DNA from: Proteobacteria bacterium UBA1858
Lineage (GTDB): Bacteria; Pseudomonadota; Gammaproteobacteria; UBA4575
Direction: 5' to 3'
NCBI GenBank assembly: GCA_002338385.1
Contig: DDIE01000011.1
Coordinates: forward strand, 1 to 56,782
Length of the DNA stretch: 56,782 nucleotides
The notes beneath the pieces are model-generated. The model saw only the letters and a program-made list of their open reading frames with translations, was not told the DNA's origin and did no database searches. The translations under genes and the position numbers were made by a program. Positions 1-8,433 of this stretch are shown in pieces. Within the stretch, counting starts at the first letter, position 1. Every line of letters begins with the position of its first letter.

Positions 1-145
1 TGGCGACACAGAGACGGCTCAGGCCTTGGGTTGTCTTGAATTAGATGAAGAAGATTTAGCGCTTTGTACTTATGTGTGCCCTGGCAAATATGAGTACGGG
101 CCGGTGTTGCGTGACAATTTGGCACGCATTGAGAAGGAGGGATAA
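1..145 (+). CDS. nqrA: Na+-translocating NADH:quinone reductase subunit A, 3' end only
   Basis: Only the last 47 codons are present, read in the frame that begins at base 2 and stops with TAA at 143-145. The visible tail, with the segment CTYVCPGKYEYG followed by an acidic/basic end, matches the conserved C-terminus of NqrA, the cytoplasmic subunit of the Na+-pumping NADH:quinone oxidoreductase. The identity is reinforced by nqrB starting four bases after the stop. The Shine-Dalgarno AAGGAGG for nqrB (134-140) lies inside these last codons. Nothing can be said about the missing N-terminal part. Confidence 0.93.
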   Translation, partial: GDTETAQALGCLELDEEDLALCTYVCPGKYEYGPVLRDNLARIEKEG

Positions 146-148
146 GTC

Positions 149-1354
149 GTGGGATTACGCAGTACCTTAGATAATCTCGAACCCAATTTTAAGCCGGGTG
201 GTAAGTACGAATCGTGGTATCCGCTTTACGAAGCGGTCGACACGATATTTTACAGCCCCTCAAGCGTAACCAAGTCATCCGCGCACGTTCGCGACGGTAT
301 TGACCTAAAGCGCATCATGATCACGGTGTGGTTCTGCACTTTCCCAGCCATGTTCTATGGCATGTACAACATCGGTTACCAAGCAAATGAAGTGATCGCT
401 GCCGGTGGTTATTCGCTTGAAGGCTGGCGCGGTGCGATCGTCGCGAGCCTGGGCGGTTTTGATACAAATAGCTTGTGGGACAATTTCCTTTACGGGGCGG
501 TCCACTTCCTTCCGCTGTATGCCATAACGTTCATTGTCGGTGGTTTCTGGGAAGTCCTGTTCGCGATGAAGCGCGGGCATGAGATCAATGAGGGTTTCTT
601 CGTAACGTCCATTCTCTTCACGCTGACATTGCCACCCGACTTGCCACTCTGGCAGGCGGCGATGGGTATTTCGTTCGGCATTGTTGTTGCGAAAGAGGTG
701 TTCGGCGGTACGGGTAAAAACTTCCTTAACCCAGCATTGACGGGTCGTGCGTTTCTTTACTTCGCGTATCCAGCGCAGTTGTCTGGTGATACTGTGTGGA
801 CGGCAGTTGACGGTTATTCCGGTGCGACGGCGCTCAGCGTTGTAGCAACCGATGGTATGGCTGGCTTGACCACTGCTTACACCTGGTGGGATGCCTTCGT
901 AGGCGCAGTGCCAGGGTCTATTGGCGAGACCTCTACTCTGGCTATCATGATCGGCGGCGGTGTCCTGCTAATTATGGGTATCGCGTCATGGCGCGTCGTC
1001 GCTGGCTGCTTCGCCGGTATGATTGCATTCTCACTGCTGCTCAATGCGATTGGCTCAGACAGCAATCCAATGTTTGCCATGCCATGGTACTGGCACTTCT
1101 CTCTTGGTGGTTTCGCTTTTGGCATGGTGTATATGGCAACTGACCCCGTCTCTGCCTCCATGACCAGCACAGGTCGGTGGATGTACGGCATATTGATTGG
1201 TTTTATGACAGTGTTAATACGAGTTGTTAATCCTGCTTATCCTGAGGGTATTATGCTGGCGATACTATTTGCTAATATCTTCTCACCCCTGATTGACTAC
1301 TTTGTAGTGCAGGCCAATATTAAAAGAAGGAGACAGCGTTATGCAGAAAAATAG
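149..1354 (+). CDS. nqrB: Na+-translocating NADH:quinone reductase subunit B
   Basis: This integral membrane subunit of Na+-NQR lies on the Na+/quinone side of the complex and carries a covalently bound FMN. The 401-residue length fits the family. The SGAT motif at residues 224-227 gives Thr227 as the expected FMN phosphoester site. Multiple hydrophobic helices alternate with conserved loops such as KNFLNPALTGRAF (190-202). The start is GTG at 149, supported by a strong AAGGAGG at 134-140. The gene overlaps nqrC by 14 bases, so the two are probably translated together. Identification is firm from sequence and operon position. Confidence 0.97.
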   Translation: MGLRSTLDNLEPNFKPGGKYESWYPLYEAVDTIFYSPSSVTKSSAHVRDGIDLKRIMITVWFCTFPAMFYGMYNIGYQANEVIAAGGYSLEGWRGAIVASLGGFDTNSLWDNFLYGAVHFLPLYAITFIVGGFWEVLFAMKRGHEINEGFFVTSILFTLTLPPDLPLWQAAMGISFGIVVAKEVFGGTGKNFLNPALTGRAFLYFAYPAQLSGDTVWTAVDGYSGATALSVVATDGMAGLTTAYTWWDAFVGAVPGSIGETSTLAIMIGGGVLLIMGIASWRVVAGCFAGMIAFSLLLNAIGSDSNPMFAMPWYWHFSLGGFAFGMVYMATDPVSASMTSTGRWMYGILIGFMTVLIRVVNPAYPEGIMLAILFANIFSPLIDYFVVQANIKRRRQRYAEK

Positions 1355-2114
1355 TACCGCTAATATCTTGCTGGTTGCTCTGATCATCTGTATTGCTTGT
1401 TCAGTGATCGTGTCTGCCGCAGCAGTGGTTCTCAGGCCGATGCAAGTGGCCAATAAAGCGCTGGATCAAAAAGTCAACATACTGCAGGTCGCAGGATTGT
1501 GGCAGCAAGATCAAACAGTTGAGCAGATGTTCACCAACATTGAGACACGTTTAATCGATATTGAAGACGGCGAGTACAGTCAACTGTTTGCGCAAGATGA
1601 GTTTGACCAACGCCAAGCGGCCAAGGATGCTCAACTGAGTATAGCTCTGACAAAAGAACAAGACATCGCCAACATTAACCGCCGTGAAAATTATGCCAAG
1701 GTTTATCTGGTTAAAGAGCAAGATCAGGTAGTGCGCTACGTTTTCCCTGTGCATGGTTATGGTTTGTGGTCGACTCTCTACGGCTATGTCACTTTGGAAT
1801 CAGATCTTAATACGATATATGCAATCAAGTTTTACGATCATAAAGAAACTCCGGGTCTAGGTGGGGAAGTCGATAATCCAAGGTGGCAGGCACAATGGCA
1901 GGGTAAAAAACTATTCGACCCTGAGGGCGCAGTCGCTTTTCAGGTTAAGAAAGGTAATGTTCAGGCGAATGATGTGCGCGCCCAGTATCAGGTGGACGGG
2001 TTATCAGGAGCCACCCTGACCAGTAACGGAGTGACCAATATGTTCCATTTTTGGATGGGCGAAAATGGCTACCAAAAATTCATCCAAAGACATGCTGATA
2101 TGGAGGACGTATGA
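1341..2114 (+). CDS. nqrC: Na+-translocating NADH:quinone reductase subunit C
   Basis: NqrC holds the second covalent FMN of Na+-NQR in a periplasmic domain anchored by one N-terminal helix. The 257-residue product has a hydrophobic segment at about residues 8-31 and the flavinylation motif SGAT at 222-225. Thr225 is the expected FMN-carrying residue. A flavin transferase (ApbE) is needed to load it and is not in this window. The ATG at 1341 lies inside the end of nqrB and is preceded by AAGGAG (1326-1331). The gene ends in an ATGA overlap with nqrD, typical of a single coupled operon. Confidence 0.97.
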   Translation: MQKNSTANILLVALIICIACSVIVSAAAVVLRPMQVANKALDQKVNILQVAGLWQQDQTVEQMFTNIETRLIDIEDGEYSQLFAQDEFDQRQAAKDAQLSIALTKEQDIANINRRENYAKVYLVKEQDQVVRYVFPVHGYGLWSTLYGYVTLESDLNTIYAIKFYDHKETPGLGGEVDNPRWQAQWQGKKLFDPEGAVAFQVKKGNVQANDVRAQYQVDGLSGATLTSNGVTNMFHFWMGENGYQKFIQRHADMEDV

Positions 2115-2764
2115 GCGGTGAGTCAAAGCAAGTAATTCTCGATCCCTTAGTTGATAACAACCCAATCACCCTACAGATACTCGGTATCTGTTCGGCTTTG
2201 GCGGTGACCACGACAGTTTCAGCAGCGCTGGTGATGTGTATAGCACTCACTTCCGTGACCGCTTTATCGAATGCGTCAATCAGTATGATTCGTCACCATA
2301 TTCCCAGTAATATTCGTATTATTGTGCAAATGACCATCATTGCCTCGCTGGTGATAGTGGTTGATCAAATTCTCAAAGCATATGCCTATGAGGCTAGTAA
2401 AACACTCTCTGTATTCGTGGGACTAATCATCACCAATTGTATTGTGATGGGCCGTGCAGAAGCATTTGCGATGATGAATCCAGTCTCGATTAGTTTTATG
2501 GATGGCGTAGGTAACGGTCTGGGCTATAGCGTAGTACTGTTGGTGGTAGCCGTGATTCGCGAGCTGTTTGGCTCCGGATCATTACTAGGTGTCACTATTC
2601 TACCGCTGGTTAATAATGGCGGCTGGTACGAACCGAACGGACTTCTGTTATTACCGCCCAGTGCTTTCTTTATTATTGGCTTAATGATCTGGGCGATTCG
2701 TGCTTGGAAGCCTACTCAGGTGGAGAAGCCAGAGTTCAAGATTAATAAGGTGGAGAATCTGTAA
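2111..2764 (+). CDS. nqrD: Na+-translocating NADH:quinone reductase subunit D
   Basis: NqrD is a small hydrophobic core subunit, homologous to NqrE and to RnfE/RnfA. Together with NqrE it forms the membrane module that holds an iron centre between inverted-topology helices. The 217 residues contain several transmembrane segments and the conserved stretch GRAEAFAMMNP near residue 117. Start ATG 2111 overlaps the nqrC stop by four bases, and the TAATG junction at 2762-2766 shares one base with nqrE. Length and context leave little doubt. Confidence 0.96.
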   Translation: MSGESKQVILDPLVDNNPITLQILGICSALAVTTTVSAALVMCIALTSVTALSNASISMIRHHIPSNIRIIVQMTIIASLVIVVDQILKAYAYEASKTLSVFVGLIITNCIVMGRAEAFAMMNPVSISFMDGVGNGLGYSVVLLVVAVIRELFGSGSLLGVTILPLVNNGGWYEPNGLLLLPPSAFFIIGLMIWAIRAWKPTQVEKPEFKINKVENL

Positions 2765-3372
2765 TGGAGGCTACGCTAGGCTTGTTGGTAAAAGCTATTT
2801 TTGTCGAGAATCTAGCGCTGTCGTTTTTCCTCGGCATGTGCACATTCCTAGCGGTCTCTAAAAAAATCCAAACAGCATTGGGTCTGGGTGCTGCGGTAGT
2901 GGTGGTGCAGGCAATCACGTTACCAACCAACAACCTGATCTACCAATACCTCCTGAAGGACGGCGCGCTAACCTGGCTAGGTCTACCCGAAGTTGACTTA
3001 AGCTTTCTTGGCCTGATCAGTTACATCGGTGTCATTGCCGCGATGGTTCAGATACTCGAAATGGTATTGGATCGTTTCTTTCCAGCCTTGCACAGTGCGC
3101 TTGGTATATTCTTACCATTAATTACGGTTAACTGTGCCATCTTGGGAGGTTCATTGTTCATGGTTGAGCGTGATTATAATTTTGCTGAGAGTGTTACCTA
3201 TGGCATCGGCAGTGGATTGGGGTGGGCATTAGCGATCACTGCGCTGGCCGGTGTGCGTGAGAAACTAAAATACAGCGATGTGCCAGAAGGTCTGCAAGGT
3301 CTGGGTATCACTTTTATCACCGTTGGCCTGATGTCCATGGGCTTTATGGCATTTTCTGGAATTCAGTTATAG
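2764..3372 (+). CDS. nqrE: Na+-translocating NADH:quinone reductase subunit E
   Basis: NqrE pairs with NqrD as the inverted-topology membrane core of Na+-NQR. The product is 202 residues, the usual length, with about six hydrophobic helices. It has the family signatures ENLALSFFLGMCTFLAVSK near the N-terminus and VNCAILGGSLF in the middle. The cysteines in these two motifs (CTF and NCA) correspond to those that bind the intramembrane iron centre in the family. The start ATG shares a base with the nqrD stop codon. A 17-base gap separates it from nqrF. Confidence 0.96.
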   Translation: MEATLGLLVKAIFVENLALSFFLGMCTFLAVSKKIQTALGLGAAVVVVQAITLPTNNLIYQYLLKDGALTWLGLPEVDLSFLGLISYIGVIAAMVQILEMVLDRFFPALHSALGIFLPLITVNCAILGGSLFMVERDYNFAESVTYGIGSGLGWALAITALAGVREKLKYSDVPEGLQGLGITFITVGLMSMGFMAFSGIQL

Positions 3373-3389
3373 TTAATGAGGTTATTAGC

Positions 3390-4610
3390 ATGTTAGAAAT
3401 ATCTCTCGGAGTTTCTTTTTTCTTAGCAATTGTGCTCTCGTTGGTAGGTGTCATTCTACTGGCTAAATCTAGATTAGTTGCCGAGGGTGATGTTGAGATT
3501 ACCATCAACGGAGAGCGAACGATTACTGCTCCAGTGGGAGAGAAGTTATTGGCAACCCTCGCGGGAGCTAATCTTTTTGTGCCAAGTGCGTGTGGGGGTG
3601 GGGGTACCTGCGCCCAATGCCGAGTTAAGATATTTGAGGGTGGTGGTACTTTATTGCCGACCGAACAAGCGCATATCAATAAGCGAGAAGCGCGTTCTGG
3701 TTGCCGCTTATCGTGTCAGGTAGCAGTTAAAAATGATATGAAAATTGAAGTGCCAGAGGAGGTCTTCGGAGTAAAAAAATGGCAATGTACAGTCGTGTCT
3801 AATGAGAATGTTGCCACATTCATTAAGAATTTGGTGCTGCGTTTACCTGAGGGTGAGGAAGTTAATTTTCGCGCCGGTGGCTATATTCAAATTGATTGTC
3901 CGCCGCACACGGTAGAGTATAAAAACTTCGATGTGCAAGCCGAGTTTAGAGAAGACTGGGATAAATTTGATCTGTGGCAGTATCAGTCAGTGGTCAATGA
4001 ACCTGTGACTCGTGCTTACTCCATGGCTAATTACCCTGATGAAAAAGGTTTAATTATGCTCAATGTACGTATCGCTTCACCTCCACCGGGTACCGAAGAG
4101 ATACCACCGGGTGTCATGTCCTCGTATATATTTAATCTTAAATCTGGGGATGAGGTCACCATTTCCGGCCCGTTTGGTGAATTCTATGCGCGCGACACTA
4201 AAAACGAAATGATCTTCATCGGCGGTGGAGCAGGCATGGCGCCGATGCGCTCACATATTTTTGATCAACTTAAGCGTCTGCACAGCGATCGCAAAATCAG
4301 TTTTTGGTATGGCGCACGGAGTAAACGAGAAATGTTTTTTGTCGAGGATTTTGACGGCTTAGCCTCTGGTAATGAGAATTTTAGTTGGCATGTCGCACTA
4401 TCTGACCCGCAAGTGGGCGATCACTGGCAGGGTTATACAGGCTTTATTCATGAAGTGCTGTATGACAATTATCTGAAGGATCACCCAGCACCAGAGGATT
4501 GCGAGTTTTATATTTGTGGCCCCCCCATGATGAATGCCGCTGTGGTAAATATGCTACAGGGCTTGGGTGTAGAGCCTGACAATATATTGCTGGATGACTT
4601 TGGCGGTTAG
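3390..4610 (+). CDS. nqrF: Na+-translocating NADH:quinone reductase subunit F (NADH dehydrogenase subunit)
   Basis: NqrF is the electron entry point: it oxidises NADH and passes electrons through FAD and a [2Fe-2S] cluster. The 406-residue protein has an N-terminal anchor (about 4-25). A ferredoxin-like domain follows with cluster ligands Cys68, Cys74, Cys77 and Cys109 in the expected C-x5-C-x2-C-x31-C spacing. Then comes a ferredoxin-reductase module with the flavin motif RAYSMANYP and the nucleotide-binding GGGAGMAP. The C-terminus LLDDFGG matches the family end. It is followed after 17 bases by nqrM. Confidence 0.97.
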   Translation: MLEISLGVSFFLAIVLSLVGVILLAKSRLVAEGDVEITINGERTITAPVGEKLLATLAGANLFVPSACGGGGTCAQCRVKIFEGGGTLLPTEQAHINKREARSGCRLSCQVAVKNDMKIEVPEEVFGVKKWQCTVVSNENVATFIKNLVLRLPEGEEVNFRAGGYIQIDCPPHTVEYKNFDVQAEFREDWDKFDLWQYQSVVNEPVTRAYSMANYPDEKGLIMLNVRIASPPPGTEEIPPGVMSSYIFNLKSGDEVTISGPFGEFYARDTKNEMIFIGGGAGMAPMRSHIFDQLKRLHSDRKISFWYGARSKREMFFVEDFDGLASGNENFSWHVALSDPQVGDHWQGYTGFIHEVLYDNYLKDHPAPEDCEFYICGPPMMNAAVVNMLQGLGVEPDNILLDDFGG

Positions 4611-4627
4611 CCCGGTTTGAGTGCATA

Positions 4628-4816
4628 ATGGATACACTGATGGTGACTTTAGTCGTGTTTGTGCTGGCCTTCGCTGGAATGTCCGCAGGAATTCTACTGG
4701 GTCGCTCAGCCATTAAAGGCTCATGTGGCGGTGCTGGCGATAAATGTGGATCCTGTCGCCGTCCATGCGATAAAAATAAGGATAATAATAATGACAATAC
4801 AATCCATCGCAATTAA
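4628..4816 (+). CDS. nqrM: Na+-NQR maturation factor NqrM (DUF539)
   Basis: NqrM is a small membrane protein required for assembly of Na+-NQR, thought to deliver iron to the NqrD/NqrE site. The 62-residue product has one transmembrane helix (about 5-25, ending GILLGRSAIKGSCGG). A cysteine-rich tail follows, with C33, C40, C43 and C47 fitting the CGG...C..C...C pattern of the family. It directly follows nqrF as in Vibrio and many other Gammaproteobacteria. The last 26 bases overlap the start of the next gene in another frame, so its charged Asn/Lys/Asp-rich tail doubles as that gene's ribosome-binding region. Confidence 0.92.
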   Translation: MDTLMVTLVVFVLAFAGMSAGILLGRSAIKGSCGGAGDKCGSCRRPCDKNKDNNNDNTIHRN

Positions 4817-5195
4817 AGATTATATGAGTGCTAATCTGGTTATGTTTACCCCTGAAATGGAGATCATGAAAGCGATTCAGGTGTTGGTAAAGAATTGTAT
4901 TTCAGCTGCTCCAGTGATAAACGAACGAGGTGATCTGGTCGGTCTTTTGTCTGAAAAGGAATGCATGAAAGTGGCCATTAATGCGGGTTATCATGAACAG
5001 CATGGCGGTCAGGTTCTGGACTACATGACTGCAGAGGTGATTACCGTCGAAGCTGATAATACAATTATAGACATGGCCAAGCTTTTTCTTAAAATAGGTC
5101 CACGTCATTACCCTGTCATGGAAGATAACCGACTAGTGGGGCAAATGAGCCGAAGAGATGTACTGCGAGCGTTGGTCGACATAAACAAACGTTGA
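4791..5195 (+). CDS. Stand-alone CBS-pair protein, last gene of the nqr operon
   Basis: The 134-residue product consists of two tandem CBS motifs and little else: the first around residues 8-65 (DYMSANLVMFTPEMEI, then GLLSEKECMK), the second around 75-130 (DYMTAEVITVEADNTI, then GQMSRRDVLRAL). CBS pairs bind adenine nucleotides (AMP, ATP, NAD, SAM) and usually regulate something else; the partner is unknown. I chose ATG 4791 because it is preceded by AAGGAT and begins the first CBS motif. An in-frame extension upstream runs through nqrM and looks like non-coding translation. The overlap with nqrM suggests co-expression with the Na+ pump. A nucleotide-sensing role on respiration is only inference. 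Confidence 0.85.
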   Translation: MTIQSIAIKDYMSANLVMFTPEMEIMKAIQVLVKNCISAAPVINERGDLVGLLSEKECMKVAINAGYHEQHGGQVLDYMTAEVITVEADNTIIDMAKLFLKIGPRHYPVMEDNRLVGQMSRRDVLRALVDINKR

Positions 5196-5317
5196 TATGA
5201 TCAATCATTGTTTTACGCATGTAGTAATACATGTGAGCACTGGTTGATAATATACTGAACATGCAGAGTGTTTGGGCAACTCTCACGCCGTTCATGTAAG
5301 TTACGAACACATGGATT

Positions 5318-7117
5318 ATGGAATCACTACATTTACTCAACACGGTAAGTCAAAAAAGAGCGGCACAACAATTATCTGAACTGATCCAAAACAAGCGTTT
5401 TACAGCGTGGTTTCAACCTATAATTGACTTTTCGGCGCCCGATCGCATCCACTATGAAGCCCTTATCCGCGCGCCTAAAGACAGTATCTTTTCTAGTCCA
5501 TCAGACTTATTCAAAGCAGCCAGCTTATTTGATTGCGTGGAGCAGTTAGAGCGTGTTTGTTTAGAGATATCGTGTCGCAGCTTTATTGAGCATAAACTTG
5601 CGGGTAAGTTATTTGTCAACATCAGCCCATTAACGCTGATCAACAGCAATAGTGAACAAGCCACGGTCCAAGTTATTCTCGATCAGTTCGCGTTGAGAAG
5701 CGACCGTGTGGTGATTGAACTGTCCGAAAAATACCCATTAGAAGACTACGCTATTGTCCATGCCGCGATGAAATACTATCGTGACAGTGGTTTTAAAATT
5801 GCAATTGATGATTTGGGCTCTGGTTATTCCGGTTTACGCGTATGGTCAGAGTTAAAACCGGACTATGTCAAAATAGACCAATACTTCACCCGTGATATAC
5901 ACCAAGACCCGGTTAAACGTGAGTTTGTGCGCTCAATCAACGAAATTTCTCGCAGCCTAGATTGTCATGTTATTGCTGAAGGCATTGAGACTAAGGAGGA
6001 ATTGTCAGTCATTAAGACCATTGGTATATCGCATGGTCAGGGCTTTCTGTTAGGTAAGCCTAGCATCCTGCCGCTGCGTCAGGCACCCGCAATCGCACAT
6101 GCCAACAGACATAAGATTGAGGCCCCGCGATTAGATCCTGACGAGCTACTTGCGAGTGTATTAATTAGGCGGCCAGCCTTGCCCCATGATGCACGCCTAG
6201 GCGAGGCGGCAGACTTATTTTTTCAAGATAAACAATTGCGTGCTATTCCTGTGGTTAGACAGCAAGTACCAGTAGGTATGCTGATTCGCAACCAGGTCTT
6301 AGAATTATTTCTGGAGCAATACGGGCGCTGTTTTGATGCCAATGACAGCGTTAGTTTGCATATGGATCAGGCTGCAGTGATTGTTGAAAAAGCAAGTATG
6401 CAGATAGCGATCAATAAATTCTTAGTGAGTGCGGATGATGCTTGTGATGAATTTATAATTACCGAGCAGGGACAATATATTGGCATCGGACAGACTAAAA
6501 AGTTTTTTGATCAATTGAATGAACAACAAATGCAAGCGGCCCGCTATTCAAATCCATTGACTATGCTGCCTGGCAACGTACCTATCTACGAGTGGATTAA
6601 TGAATTGCTCCTGGCTAAAGTTAATTTTCATGTTGCTTACTTCGATCTCAATTATTTTAAACCGTATAATGATAAGTACGGTTACAGTCGGGGTGATCAA
6701 CTGATCGCCTGGTTAGGTCAATTAATCACTACTCACACGGGTAACAGTAATGATCGTGTTGGCCATATCGGTGGTGATGATTTTGTTGTGATATTCCAAA
6801 CTGATGATTGGCAGATAAAGTGCGAGCTGATCCTGAAAGTATTTGAGGAGCAGATACATGCGTATTTCGATCAGGAGGATATCGATGCGCAAGGTATATA
6901 TAGTCTAGATCGTAGTCTCAACAAGCAGTTCTTCCCACTATTGAGTTTAGCCATCGGTGTGGTGAATCCGGATCCATATCGCTGTGATAGCCATCATGAT
7001 GTTTCTCAGATTGCTTCCGATGCCAAGCATGAGGCGAAACAGATAGGTGGAAATGCGCTGTATGTTTCACGCCGACGCAGCCCTGATAAAGCCTCTTACT
7101 CGAGAATAAACAGCTAG
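5318..7117 (+). CDS. EAL-CBS-GGDEF protein, c-di-GMP turnover
   Basis: The 599-residue soluble protein has three domains. An EAL phosphodiesterase domain (about 20-255) carries the catalytic set: E47 of EAL, N101, E134, D164-D165, K185, E221 and Q241. A CBS pair (about 275-400) follows. A C-terminal GGDEF domain (about 410-590) has GGDDF at 485-489 in place of GGDEF, with the substrate segment DLNYFKPYNDKYG. No RxxD inhibitory site lies five residues upstream. The EAL half should hydrolyse c-di-GMP. The GGDEF half could be active, since GGDDF differs only by Asp for Glu, or could be a GTP-binding regulator. There is no signal peptide or membrane segment. It is monocistronic, with a 122-base leader after the CBS gene. 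Confidence 0.9.
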   Translation: MESLHLLNTVSQKRAAQQLSELIQNKRFTAWFQPIIDFSAPDRIHYEALIRAPKDSIFSSPSDLFKAASLFDCVEQLERVCLEISCRSFIEHKLAGKLFVNISPLTLINSNSEQATVQVILDQFALRSDRVVIELSEKYPLEDYAIVHAAMKYYRDSGFKIAIDDLGSGYSGLRVWSELKPDYVKIDQYFTRDIHQDPVKREFVRSINEISRSLDCHVIAEGIETKEELSVIKTIGISHGQGFLLGKPSILPLRQAPAIAHANRHKIEAPRLDPDELLASVLIRRPALPHDARLGEAADLFFQDKQLRAIPVVRQQVPVGMLIRNQVLELFLEQYGRCFDANDSVSLHMDQAAVIVEKASMQIAINKFLVSADDACDEFIITEQGQYIGIGQTKKFFDQLNEQQMQAARYSNPLTMLPGNVPIYEWINELLLAKVNFHVAYFDLNYFKPYNDKYGYSRGDQLIAWLGQLITTHTGNSNDRVGHIGGDDFVVIFQTDDWQIKCELILKVFEEQIHAYFDQEDIDAQGIYSLDRSLNKQFFPLLSLAIGVVNPDPYRCDSHHDVSQIASDAKHEAKQIGGNALYVSRRRSPDKASYSRINS

Positions 7118-7133
7118 CGGCCTGCCTAAGCGG

Positions 7134-7838
7134 TCAGGCGTGCTGGACGTGGCTCAAGTCGCGCTGGATGCGGGATCTGATATCTTTTACAGCACACTCT
7201 GAGATTGCTGCGGTACGCACCTGATCGCGACACAGTGCGGTCCTGAAACCTAGGTAGTCAGCCTCCAATGGCATCAGGGTGGCAATATCCTGGGCACGTA
7301 AAGATCCAGCCAGGCCTGTCAATAGCCCCAACTGCTGAGCACTGCTGACAAATTGGATGAGTTCTTCCAGACTGCGATGTTGCCTAAGACTGCCTGATTT
7401 CTTGCCTGCTGTGTCCAGCATGACACCGCAGAGTCGCGCTTGTTTGCAGGCGTGTATAGTAGCCAACATGTCAAATTCTAGGTCGGCAAATAACACCGCA
7501 ATAATTTTGACCCCGCGGCGCGCGTGATAGGCAAAGCTGGGCAGACAATGTTCAATGTGGCGTTGGCTAAACATGCCAACCTTAACATAGTCGACGCCCG
7601 TGTCTGCGACGGCTTCAATACGGTCCAAAATGAGGGTGATATCAGCTTCAAGATCGCCCACGGTTGCGCTCACGACCGACGTTTCCCATAGATGGTCAAC
7701 GACAGTCTGAATAGTATGCGTAGATAAGCCACCCAGTGCGCCCTGGCTAGGTTCTTTTAAATCGATAATATCGGCACCGTTCTGGCTCACGATGATGGCG
7801 TCTTGTAGGTTATTGACGCTGGCTAAAAATCCACTCAT
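7134..7838 (-). CDS. mfnB: (5-formylfuran-3-yl)methyl phosphate synthase-like protein (MfnB family, DUF556)
   Basis: MfnB condenses two glyceraldehyde-3-phosphates into the furan precursor of methanofuran, a C1 carrier of methanogens and of bacteria with H4MPT-linked formaldehyde oxidation. The 234-residue product matches the archaeal enzyme's catalytic pattern. Lys28 lies in DLKEPSQGALGG, Lys86 in DYVKVGMF, and Asp142 and Lys146 in LDTAGKKSGSL, next to conserved LFAD (116-119). I chose ATG 7838 because it forms an ATGA overlap with the upstream DUF447 stop and begins the conserved fold. A longer frame to 7895 would run through the DUF447 gene. It is the last gene of a three-gene minus-strand cluster and converges on the EAL-GGDEF gene. 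Confidence 0.85.
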   Translation of the reverse strand: MSGFLASVNNLQDAIIVSQNGADIIDLKEPSQGALGGLSTHTIQTVVDHLWETSVVSATVGDLEADITLILDRIEAVADTGVDYVKVGMFSQRHIEHCLPSFAYHARRGVKIIAVLFADLEFDMLATIHACKQARLCGVMLDTAGKKSGSLRQHRSLEELIQFVSSAQQLGLLTGLAGSLRAQDIATLMPLEADYLGFRTALCRDQVRTAAISECAVKDIRSRIQRDLSHVQHA

Positions 7839-8410
7839 GTTGTTGGGTTCTCTGCTTGTAAGTGTGCGGTTACTTTTTGCATGAGCCAATCCCATGCCTC
7901 AAATTCTCGTTCGCCAGCAGTTTTGTCTAAACCAATGTGCAAGTACTCAATTTCAGTCTCTATCTTTTGTTTGGGCAACATGCTCAGCCTGCTAACAAGT
8001 ATGGCCAGTTCGATGACCGCGAACTGAGCACGATTATACCCATGAAATGGTGCATGTGTTTGCTCATGCACAGATTGGCAATAAAATTTTGGTCGCACAT
8101 CATCTGCATCTTGTTGCATCACCTTAACTTCTGTATGTGCTAGACAATGCGCTAGACGCACCCCCTCAATGACCTCGGTGGCAACAGTTGGCCAATCACG
8201 CTGGCCGATAATACAACCCGCAAAGATTCTGACATCATCCGTATAGTTGATCGTTGCAGTACCTGTGCGCAGTAGATTATTGAGGGTAGCTGAGGGTTTA
8301 AACGGTGCAAGCATGAGCCCTTGCGAGGTCTCATGGGCCCCCATCGGAGTGATGTGTGGCTCTCCGTTAGCATGCAGGGTAGTGATTATACTCTCGCGGA
8401 TAAATGGCAT
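7835..8410 (-). CDS. DUF447 family protein, probable H4MPT/methanofuran-associated flavin-binding-type protein
   Basis: The product is 191 residues. It opens with MPFIRESIITTLHANGEPH followed by TPMGAHE, the typical start of DUF447 proteins, whose fold resembles FMN-binding split barrels. The family is found in archaea and in bacteria with tetrahydromethanopterin pathways; its reaction is not settled. ATG 8410 was preferred over a TTG at 8440 because it starts the conserved block, although no good Shine-Dalgarno is visible. Initiation may depend on coupling to the upstream gene, which ends 23 bases away. The stop overlaps the mfnB start (ATGA). Family assignment is from recall of the sequence pattern, without a search. 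Confidence 0.75.
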   Translation of the reverse strand: MPFIRESIITTLHANGEPHITPMGAHETSQGLMLAPFKPSATLNNLLRTGTATINYTDDVRIFAGCIIGQRDWPTVATEVIEGVRLAHCLAHTEVKVMQQDADDVRPKFYCQSVHEQTHAPFHGYNRAQFAVIELAILVSRLSMLPKQKIETEIEYLHIGLDKTAGEREFEAWDWLMQKVTAHLQAENPTT

Positions 8411-8433
8411 AGTAATATTTAATAGCAGGTCAA

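Noticed and set aside
4659..4790. Longer start for the CBS-pair gene
   Set aside because: The extra residues are the out-of-frame reading of nqrM; ATG 4791 has a ribosome-binding site and begins the CBS domain.
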